A stretch of DNA of 31,555 nt from a virus, in the IMG/VR virus record IMGVR_UViG_3300013093_000171, positions 1 to 31,555 of that record; one strand, 5' to 3'. The position numbers and the translations under genes are program-made. Position 1 is the stretch's first letter, and each line of letters opens with the position of its first letter. A model generated the notes under the pieces. That model saw only the letters and a program-made list of their open reading frames with translations. It was not told the origin of the DNA and did no database searches. Shown here one piece after another: positions 1 to 6,548 of this stretch.

Positions 1-1038
1 ACCGGTGACTTTGGCCAAATATTTCCGGGCTTCATCAAGGTGCCCTTGTGCTGTCACAGTCATTTCTTCATGTTTATGATCATGTAGCTGTTGTTCACAA
101 GCGTGACAGGTCTTATTAGCCAATTTGGCGAGCTCGCCGTCATACTTCGTGACGCTCCGCTCCGCTTGCGCTGTCGCGCTATCTAACGTAGCACGTTCCT
201 TATTTAGGCTTTTCAGCTTCGCTGCCTTTTCTTCATAGGCTTTTAGCTCCGCATGCTTCGCAAGCTCAGCTTCGATATCTACGCCTTCAAGTTCTACAAT
301 ACTTTTGCCCAGCTTTTCAAGGTCTTGTGCATGCTGATTACGCCATGCACTTTGTCTTGTTAAAATACCATCGATGCTTTTTTGTATGTTTTCATTACTG
401 CGTTTAATTGCTTCTATATTAGCGGTTTCTTGAGTAATTGATTCTTTAGTTATTCGGATTTGTTCTTTTAATAGTTCGGCTTTTTCACTTAAAAGGGTAA
501 TACCTAGTAGTTGTTCAATGATTACTCTTTGATCATTGGTACGCATACTAAGAAACGGCTCTGTGTAAGTGTTTAGTGCTACAATATGCTTGAACATATC
601 GTGGCTCATACCAATTAGATCATCTAAATCTTTTTGTGTTTCACGCACATCACCTTGTGCATCATCGGTTTCTTCTACATCCTGTGCTTGATCGTTTACA
701 AAGAATTGTAATATGTTAGGTTTACGTCCTCGTTCTATACGATAGTCTATTCCATTTTTTTCAAATGCTAAGGTAACTAACATATTTTTAGTATTGATCT
801 TATTGATAAGATTATCTTTTTTGATGTTAGTTAATGCTTGGCCAAACAAGGCAAAACTTAACGCATTGACAATAGTGGTTTTTCCTGTACCATTTCTGCT
901 ACCTGCGTCATCGCCGCCTTGATCTAAGTTTTCACCTAGTACAAGCGTTAAGTTTTCTTGTGCAAAATTCACTGCTTGGGTTTGGTTACCCACACTCATG
1001 AAGTTTTTTACTGTTAATTCTTTAAGATTTATACTCAT
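1..1038 (-). CDS. gp46: Recombination endonuclease subunit gp46 (Rad50/SbcC-like ATPase), partial
   Basis: The first 346 residues are visible; the gene runs off the left edge. It is an SMC-type ATPase that partners gp47 to resect DNA ends for recombination-dependent replication. An N-terminal ABC half has a Walker A loop at about residues 35-55 (GEN, an 11-residue insert, then NGTGKTT with K53). A charged coiled-coil arm covers about residues 185-305, and a zinc-hook CHAC motif (C311, C314) lies at 108-97. The cut falls shortly after the hook, so the return coil and the signature/Walker B half are missing. The start codon overlaps the gp47 stop (ATGA, 4 bp) with no clear Shine-Dalgarno, suggesting translational coupling. 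The stretch encoding the arm just before the hook is much more GC-rich than its surroundings. T4 gp46 is 560 aa. The family call is firm. Confidence 0.95.
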   Translation of the reverse strand, partial: MSINLKELTVKNFMSVGNQTQAVNFAQENLTLVLGENLDQGGDDAGSRNGTGKTTIVNALSFALFGQALTNIKKDNLINKINTKNMLVTLAFEKNGIDYRIERGRKPNILQFFVNDQAQDVEETDDAQGDVRETQKDLDDLIGMSHDMFKHIVALNTYTEPFLSMRTNDQRVIIEQLLGITLLSEKAELLKEQIRITKESITQETANIEAIKRSNENIQKSIDGILTRQSAWRNQHAQDLEKLGKSIVELEGVDIEAELAKHAELKAYEEKAAKLKSLNKERATLDSATAQAERSVTKYDGELAKLANKTCHACEQQLHDHKHEEMTVTAQGHLDEARKYLAKVTG

Positions 1039-2048
1039 AGGTCGTTATAAATTGCTAGTAATGTATTTTTGTCGTAAGTGTCGCTATCAATATTAATAAT
1101 CTGACTGCTAACAATTTGATCAACACTTTCAAAACTCTGTACATCGATATTGGTATTAATTTCGATATCTTTCTTTTCTGCTATTAAAATCAATTCACGA
1201 ACATCATAATCTGCCATAAACTTTTCTTTAACAAAGCTAGCTTCTTCGTAACTGATGTCTATATCCAGTGTAACACGTAAATGTTGCTTGGGCAATATAA
1301 TTTGATCTGCACGATCAATCAATTCGCTTAGTTTGATAGTTCTAAATGTAGGTTGATTGGGCCACGTATGATATTCCGGGATTCCTCCCCATTCTAATAC
1401 CATCATGCCGCGCTCATCGTCCCATGCATCGGCATAGTTATGCGGAAATGCATTACCGATATAGATCATATTCTTTTGTTGTTGTCGTTTGTGAAAGTGT
1501 CCACTGAATCCTAGTTCGTATCCTGTAAAACTATCAAGTTTTATCTCTCCATGATCCGGCATCTGTACCATTGCGTTCATGAAGAAGCTAGGTAGTTCGA
1601 AGTGTCCGAAGATGTATTTGCCGCCTTTTTTGCCGATACTTCGCCACTCTTCGCCCACCAGCCACGGACAAAGTGTGACATCTCCAATAGTAGTAGGCTC
1701 GTGTACCACAGTAACACCAGGAATATATTTTCCAAACTCCACAGAGTGTATGTCTCGTTTATCTTTATAATACAAATCATGATTACCAGGAAAGAAGTAG
1801 AACTGATCAAACGCTTGTCCCAACTTCTCCAAGGCCCTAAGGCTATAATCCATTGTAGTAATGTTAAGGCTATTACGATTATGATGCCAATCACCCATAA
1901 AGATACCTGTATCACAACCTTCCTCCTTTGCTTTAGCAATATACCAATCTACAAAGTCCTCACAGTCTTGGTTGTGAACGCTACTGTTAGACTTTAATCC
2001 AAAGTGGATATCTGTAAAACATGCTACTTTTTTGAATAAATTACTCAC
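1035..2048 (-). CDS. gp47: Recombination endonuclease subunit gp47 (Mre11/SbcD-like nuclease)
   Basis: A 337-residue metallophosphoesterase, almost the length of T4 gp47 (339 aa). The metal-binding motifs are present in order: DIHFG (D13, H15), GDWHH (D53), GNHD (N89, H90, D91), GHFE (H149) and SGHFH (H184, H186). Together these form the two-metal active site of Mre11/SbcD nucleases. Residues beyond about 240 form the divergent C-terminal region that in the family contacts the Rad50-like partner, here gp46. The gene overlaps the 3' end of gp55 by 8 bp and the start of gp46 by 4 bp, so the three genes form one operon. A GAGG sequence lies about 15 nt upstream of its ATG, inside gp55. No active-site residue appears to be missing. 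Confidence 0.95.
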   Translation of the reverse strand: MSNLFKKVACFTDIHFGLKSNSSVHNQDCEDFVDWYIAKAKEEGCDTGIFMGDWHHNRNSLNITTMDYSLRALEKLGQAFDQFYFFPGNHDLYYKDKRDIHSVEFGKYIPGVTVVHEPTTIGDVTLCPWLVGEEWRSIGKKGGKYIFGHFELPSFFMNAMVQMPDHGEIKLDSFTGYELGFSGHFHKRQQQKNMIYIGNAFPHNYADAWDDERGMMVLEWGGIPEYHTWPNQPTFRTIKLSELIDRADQIILPKQHLRVTLDIDISYEEASFVKEKFMADYDVRELILIAEKKDIEINTNIDVQSFESVDQIVSSQIINIDSDTYDKNTLLAIYNDL

Positions 2049-2880
2049 TACTCATATCCTCATTGTTGCGTTTCATTGCGGCCGCATGCTCTCCAGCACC
2101 GGTACGACTATAACTAGGATTCATTCCGTTCATTTCTAAAATGTCATCGCGGATGTTTTGATTACGTTTTTCTGTATTAATAACACGAACGAAGCTGTTG
2201 GTAACAGCCGCAGTAAAGTATGCAAACGGATTATCTGATTTTGATTCATCAAATTGCAGACCAATCTGCGTTAATTGCAAGATAGCCATGCCTTTCATTT
2301 CGTCGTTGTATGTGTAGCCACGTACATTTCCACGGGTAGCATACCTTTCGCACAGTTTTATCATCATGCGAGCAAGTGTATCTGTAATTTGTCCTGCATC
2401 TTTATCAAAATGGCCTTTTTCTAAAGTACCTTTCCAGTGGCTTTTACCTACACAGATCAGTTTCTCGGGATCGTCATTATCAAATTTCCAGTGTTGGAAT
2501 GGCGGGAAATTGACCTTGTCCCTATGGTCAGCAAGGCTTTTGGGATTCTTTTTACGAGTATTATTAAGTGGAATGTGATCAAAAGTCATAACTCTGAATA
2601 TCACATCTGTTTTAGCAATTTTTTTATAGTCAACTTCGCAATCGGCTAGTTTTATCTTTTCTCCTGCTTTCTTTCTACGTTCAAACTCCTGTTGACCTAA
2701 TCGTTTAGCCTGTACACGTTTGGCTTCCGCTATAGTTCTTATATTGATTTTGTCTAAACTGGGTACTATTAGATCATATTGGTGATATTCTTTTTTGGTA
2801 AAAACACAATAAGATGTTTTTGATCTATGTATTTCTAACAACATATCCTTGTTGTTTAGGTAATTTACTTTCGCTGTCAT
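2041..2880 (-). CDS. gp55: Late-transcription sigma factor gp55
   Basis: gp55 is the phage sigma factor that directs host RNA polymerase to late promoters with a TATAAATA-type box. Two blocks resemble T4 gp55: the N-terminal VNYLNNKDMLLEI (residues 5-17) and a sigma region 2-like block at about 189-240 (YTYNDEMKGMAILQL, then FDESKSDNPFAYFT and INTEKRN). At 279 aa it is longer than T4 gp55 (185 aa), because about 145 residues lie between those blocks. The insert includes a basic helix-like stretch at about 52-78. The start has a good Shine-Dalgarno (AGAGGA, about 9 nt upstream) and lies about 17 nt downstream of the expected start site of the sigma70-type promoter. It is the first gene of the gp55-gp47-gp46 operon. 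Identification rests on remembered family sequence and on context. Confidence 0.9.
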   Translation of the reverse strand: MTAKVNYLNNKDMLLEIHRSKTSYCVFTKKEYHQYDLIVPSLDKINIRTIAEAKRVQAKRLGQQEFERRKKAGEKIKLADCEVDYKKIAKTDVIFRVMTFDHIPLNNTRKKNPKSLADHRDKVNFPPFQHWKFDNDDPEKLICVGKSHWKGTLEKGHFDKDAGQITDTLARMMIKLCERYATRGNVRGYTYNDEMKGMAILQLTQIGLQFDESKSDNPFAYFTAAVTNSFVRVINTEKRNQNIRDDILEMNGMNPSYSRTGAGEHAAAMKRNNEDMSSE

Positions 2881-2903
2881 CCTGTAGAGTCCTCTAATGA
2901 TTA

Positions 2904-2932
2904 ATTATAAACTACGCACTTAACAAAGTCAA
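2904..2932 (-). promoter_or_regulatory. Sigma70-type promoter for gp55-gp47-gp46
   Basis: Read on the minus strand, this holds TTGACT (2932-2927), a 17-nt spacer and a perfect TATAAT (2909-2904). Transcription should begin near 2897, leaving a leader of about 17 nt that contains the AGAGGA ribosome-binding site before the gp55 ATG at 2880. Match and spacing are near ideal for a housekeeping bacterial holoenzyme, as expected for a gene made before late transcription. The spacer holds the 14-mer that is repeated upstream of gp6, and the -35 hexamer shares base 2932 with the late-type box on the other strand. Confidence 0.75.
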
Positions 2933-2939
2933 ATAAATA
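2910..2939 (+). promoter_or_regulatory. Two-part late-type promoter A (tail operon)
   Basis: AACTACGCACTTAA (2910-2923) is followed by 8 nt and then AATAAATA (2932-2939). The second box resembles the T4-family late box TATAAATA recognised by gp55, and would place the start near 2946. The tail-tube initiator ATG follows at 2964, preceded by GGAG at 2951-2954. The same 14-mer, spacing and box recur at 8574-8603. The upstream element would sit at about -36 to -23, where classical T4 late promoters have no conserved sequence. Confidence 0.65.
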
Positions 2940-2963
2940 ATACATCAAAAGGAGTATTTTATT

Positions 2964-3974
2964 ATGGCTTTAGGCGATAGTTTCATCCAAACTGCAACTG
3001 CTTCACAGAATCTAATCGGTGCCGCTAGCCAAGGTGTAAATGTGGCCAGTAATTTGGCCAGCGCACTCGGCACAGGATACAATAGCGATCCTGGCGGTGT
3101 AATGAGCGCACTTCGATCAGTTAATTTACCTGAAGCAGGTGAAGCAGTTGGCGATATTGTCAGTGCAGTTAGTAGTTTTGGGGGTGATGCGGCAGCAAAT
3201 GATTGGCGTGTAAGATTAAGTCTTGCAAACTGGACCAGTTTCAAAAGTAGTCCAGTTCTTAAGCCCTTAAAAGATGCAGGTGGTCTCATATTTCCTTATA
3301 CTCCTTCAATTACTATTGCAAGTACTGCCACATATAGTGCAGTTCCTACAGTACATACCAACTATACATTCCAGGCGTTCAAAAATAGTGAACCAGGGCA
3401 GATAACAATCACTGCTCCTATGAACGTTGAAGATGCTACACAAGGGTTATACTGGATTGCCGCAGTTCATTATTTACGTAGTCTTACCAAAATGTTTGCA
3501 GGAAATGACCCTAAGGCCGGTAATCCTCCTCCTGTAGTTTTCTTAAACGGATATGGCAACTATGTTTTCAAGAACATACCCGTTGTTGTGACTAGTTTTA
3601 ATACAACATTAGACGCACAGTCTGATTATATAGGAGTAAATGTAGTAGGTAGTGCTGCCGGTGACATACAGGGTGTATCTGACAGCATAGGAGGACTAGC
3701 AGGCGCAATCGGAGGGTTAGGTGATCCAGGAGGAGCACTGTCAGACATAGCAGGCGGAATAAGTAGCATAGCAGGCGGAGTAGGACAAATTGCAGGACTA
3801 GCCGGATCTCTTGGGTTAGGCGGAAGTACTAGCGGCGGAGTTAGCCACGTACCGACAAAGAGCAGTTTTAACGTAACACTACAGCCTATCTACAGTAGAA
3901 ACAGTGCTAAGAACTTCAGTCTTGATAGATTTGTTGGCGGCGGCTATCTTAATAACTCGTTTGGATATATTTAA
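2964..3974 (+). CDS. Baseplate tail-tube initiator/cap protein (gp48/gp54 family)
   Basis: First gene of the rightward structural operon, 336 aa (T4 gp54 is 320, gp48 is 364). The core at about residues 80-227 resembles the aquatic T4-like tail-tube cap/initiator family: WRVRLSLANW, then LIFPYTPSITI, VHTNYTFQ, GLYWIAAVHYLRSLTKMF and the PPPVVFLNGYG loop. These proteins have a tail-tube-like fold, sit on the central hub and nucleate tube polymerisation. Residues about 228-292 are an insert very rich in Gly, Ala, Ser and Ile, with repeated GG and AGG steps. The last 40 residues return to a folded-looking segment (FNVTLQPIYSRNS). The ATG has GGAG 9 nt upstream. I cannot decide between the gp48 and gp54 roles, and only one such gene is visible here. 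Confidence 0.7.
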   Translation: MALGDSFIQTATASQNLIGAASQGVNVASNLASALGTGYNSDPGGVMSALRSVNLPEAGEAVGDIVSAVSSFGGDAAANDWRVRLSLANWTSFKSSPVLKPLKDAGGLIFPYTPSITIASTATYSAVPTVHTNYTFQAFKNSEPGQITITAPMNVEDATQGLYWIAAVHYLRSLTKMFAGNDPKAGNPPPVVFLNGYGNYVFKNIPVVVTSFNTTLDAQSDYIGVNVVGSAAGDIQGVSDSIGGLAGAIGGLGDPGGALSDIAGGISSIAGGVGQIAGLAGSLGLGGSTSGGVSHVPTKSSFNVTLQPIYSRNSAKNFSLDRFVGGGYLNNSFGYI

Positions 3975-3977
3975 TTT

Positions 3978-4280
3978 ATGGCTGTTTACTATTCTAATAC
4001 TACTCCTTGGTATAATACTCCTATAACTAACAATTATTTAGATGTGTTAGTGATACGACCTGTGCCTGCAGAAGTGGATGATTATCTATACACAATTGAA
4101 CCACAATATGCTTACAGACCAGATTTGTTAGCAGCCGATTTGTATCAAGATCCTAATCTGTGGTGGATTTTTATTCAGCGGAATTTAGATGTCTTACAAG
4201 ATCCTGTTTTAGATTTTGCTCCAGGTACACAAATCTATATCTGTAAAAAAAGTTCCTTAACGTCTCTTTTAGGTTTATAA
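3978..4280 (+). CDS. gp53: Baseplate wedge protein gp53
   Basis: A 100-residue protein matching the conserved core of the gp53 baseplate wedge family. The hallmark run, YRPDLLAADLYQDPNLWWIF at about residues 46-65, is followed by QRNLDVLQDP and PGTQIYI. The PGTQIYI end resembles a LysM-like fold. gp53 helps join wedges around the hub during baseplate assembly. It is about half the length of T4 gp53 (196 aa), but small forms are expected in aquatic T4-like phages. It begins 3 nt after the upstream stop and ends 1 nt before the next ATG. I see no strong Shine-Dalgarno, so translation probably depends on coupling to the preceding gene. Confidence 0.82.
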   Translation: MAVYYSNTTPWYNTPITNNYLDVLVIRPVPAEVDDYLYTIEPQYAYRPDLLAADLYQDPNLWWIFIQRNLDVLQDPVLDFAPGTQIYICKKSSLTSLLGL

Positions 4281-4281
4281 T

Positions 4282-6543
4282 ATGGGATTGCCAAGTCTTG
4301 ATAATATAAGTGGCACTATAGATTCTGCTACAGCATCGGTTTCAGATACAATTAGTAATGGGTTATCGGACCTTGCAAATTTTAGTCCTGCAAGCGCACT
4401 GTCGTCGGTTGGAGATCTAGTATCTGGTGTGGTCAGCGGTATAGGAAGTTTTTTCAAGCCTTTATCGGGCGTAAAACTTCCGTTAAAAAATCCTCTTTTT
4501 GATTATGCTAGTTATGATTATGTTATAGGACTTGCGGTATTGACGTCAGATCAGTTTAATAATCCAGATAAAAGTTATATGAAAGGCGGAAAATTAAATT
4601 ACATTCTTAAAGATGCTAACGCAGATCCATCCAATAGAATTAAAACACCGTTTGGACAATTTGATTATATCATAGATAATTTAGAAATTACCAGCAATAT
4701 AGGTTTTGAAAAAAACAATACAACTAATATGTTCAAAATGTCGTTTGACATAATCGAACCATACAGTATGGGTACGTTTATTATGTCTTTACAACAAGCG
4801 GCATGGAATGTAAAACAAGACAACTATACTAAAGCGCCTTATCTCTTAACTATAGATTTTAGAGGATCTAAAGAAAATGGAACTATGGCAAATATTCCAA
4901 ACACTAGCCGGAAAATACCATTCCATTTCCAAAATATTACAATGACAGTTGACGAACGAGGTGCCGTTTATCGTTGCGACTGCTACCCATGTAATGCTCC
5001 TGCGTTAAGTCAGCAACATGGAACAGTTAAAACAGATGCAAGTGTTAAAGGTACAACTGTGCAGGAAGTTTTGCAAACAGGAGAAAAAAGTCTTCAAGTA
5101 GTCCTAAATAAAAGACTACAACAATTAAAAACAGAAAAAGTAGTTAATATTCCAGATCAGATTGTAATTTTGTTTCCTAAAGATGTTAGTAGTGCAGGAT
5201 CTAGTAAAAGCGGAGCGACAGAAGATTCTACAGGTGCAACTGCATCAACTAAGTCTAATTCTTTAGATGCAATTACACAGCAGTTAGGTTTAGTAAAAAG
5301 CACGATTCCGGCCAATAACACCTATGTACAGGATCCTGCAAATGTTAACGACATAGGCAAGGCCAAGATGGGCTATGGAGAAACACGTAAAGGCGATGCT
5401 CCGGTGGGTAAAGATCAAAAAGTTATTGTTGGTGGAGATGTTATTAGGAGCAATAACGGTGTTAATCCAACTATCAGTGATATTAAATTTAGCCAAGATA
5501 CAGATATTCCTACTGCTATAGAAGCAGTTATACTAAACAGCGACTATGTTACCACACAATTAAAACAAGGCAATATTGATAGCAAGGGACAAAGACAGTG
5601 GTTTAGGGTTGATACTCAATTATATCAACAAGGTTCTGGCAATGTTGATACTGCAACAGGTGATATTCCAAGAGTAATTGTATATCGAATAGTGCCTTAT
5701 ACAGTGCATACTAGTAGCGGTCAAGTTGAAGCAAACAAAAAAGCTCCGGGGTTTGCTGAACTTGAAAAACAATGTGTTAAAGTTTATGACTATATCTATA
5801 CTGGCAAAAATGTCGACGTATTAAAATTCCATATAGAATTCAAAACCGGATTTGTAGCCAAGATGGCAGCTACAACTACAAAGAAAACACAAGATAATAA
5901 GAGTCAAGCGCAAACTAGTGGAGCTGAAGGCACAGATAAAGCTAATGTAATTCCTGTAGGTGATGGTAAAGCACCTGAAAAAAAATTAGGTGTTACTCCT
6001 ACTAGTGTAAACTATGGCGGAACACAAACATCTTCTGATAATAAAGGCGGAGGAGGAATTGAAACAGAAGGCACTAGAGTTGCAAGACAATTTCACGAAG
6101 CTATTACTAGTGCATCTGGAATGATGCAATTGGATCTACAGATAATAGGAGATCCTTATTGGATAGCACAGAGTGGAACAGGAAACTATACATCTTCACC
6201 GACTCAGTATCAAAACTTAAATCATGACGGCACAGTAAATTATCAAAACGGTGAAGTAGATATCAAGGTTAATTTTAGAAGTCCTGTCGATATTAATCAA
6301 ACAACTGGATTGTACGATTTTGGAAAATCAACAAAAAGCGCTCCGGTACTGGCTTGGAGTGGTATCTACAGAGTCATACAAGTTGTCAGTAGATTTTCCG
6401 GAGGACAATTTACACAATCACTTTCAGGACCCAGGCGTAATGGACAAGAATTGTCTGGTAGCGGTGATAAATCTGCAACAATAAACGTGTCAAATGAGAA
6501 AAAAGATCCAGCACCAACTTCAGGATCGGCAGCCGTGGAATAA
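4282..6543 (+). CDS. Large baseplate structural protein, probable central hub subunit
   Basis: A 753-residue protein whose exact T4 counterpart I cannot name. The first about 70 residues are Ser/Ala/Gly-rich with regular hydrophobics. Residues about 75-250 look like a folded domain (FDYIIDNLEITSNIGF, PYSMGTFIMSLQQAAWNV, PYLLTIDFRGS) ending in a C-x-C-x-x-C cluster (C232, C234, C237). A Thr/Ser/Lys-rich linker at about 295-390 precedes a second folded part. Near the C-terminus, YRVIQVVSRFSGGQFTQSL resembles the closing segment of gp27/gpD-type hub proteins. A position immediately before the gp5 spike fits a gp27-like role, forming the ring the spike is mounted on. The last about 35 residues look disordered. 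The hub role is inference; structural status is well supported by context. Confidence 0.55.
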   Translation: MGLPSLDNISGTIDSATASVSDTISNGLSDLANFSPASALSSVGDLVSGVVSGIGSFFKPLSGVKLPLKNPLFDYASYDYVIGLAVLTSDQFNNPDKSYMKGGKLNYILKDANADPSNRIKTPFGQFDYIIDNLEITSNIGFEKNNTTNMFKMSFDIIEPYSMGTFIMSLQQAAWNVKQDNYTKAPYLLTIDFRGSKENGTMANIPNTSRKIPFHFQNITMTVDERGAVYRCDCYPCNAPALSQQHGTVKTDASVKGTTVQEVLQTGEKSLQVVLNKRLQQLKTEKVVNIPDQIVILFPKDVSSAGSSKSGATEDSTGATASTKSNSLDAITQQLGLVKSTIPANNTYVQDPANVNDIGKAKMGYGETRKGDAPVGKDQKVIVGGDVIRSNNGVNPTISDIKFSQDTDIPTAIEAVILNSDYVTTQLKQGNIDSKGQRQWFRVDTQLYQQGSGNVDTATGDIPRVIVYRIVPYTVHTSSGQVEANKKAPGFAELEKQCVKVYDYIYTGKNVDVLKFHIEFKTGFVAKMAATTTKKTQDNKSQAQTSGAEGTDKANVIPVGDGKAPEKKLGVTPTSVNYGGTQTSSDNKGGGGIETEGTRVARQFHEAITSASGMMQLDLQIIGDPYWIAQSGTGNYTSSPTQYQNLNHDGTVNYQNGEVDIKVNFRSPVDINQTTGLYDFGKSTKSAPVLAWSGIYRVIQVVSRFSGGQFTQSLSGPRRNGQELSGSGDKSATINVSNEKKDPAPTSGSAAVE

Positions 6544-6548
6544 CTTAT

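Noticed and set aside
2881-2963. Possible terminator or small RNA in the divergent 83-bp region
   Set aside because: No GC-rich stem followed by a T run was found on either strand; promoters and ribosome-binding sites account for most of the sequence.
4271-4284. TTTATAATATG just before the large hub gene, resembling a -10 or late box
   Set aside because: It lies in the last codons of gp53, has no 14-mer or -35-like sequence upstream and no gap for a leader; AT-rich DNA yields such matches often.
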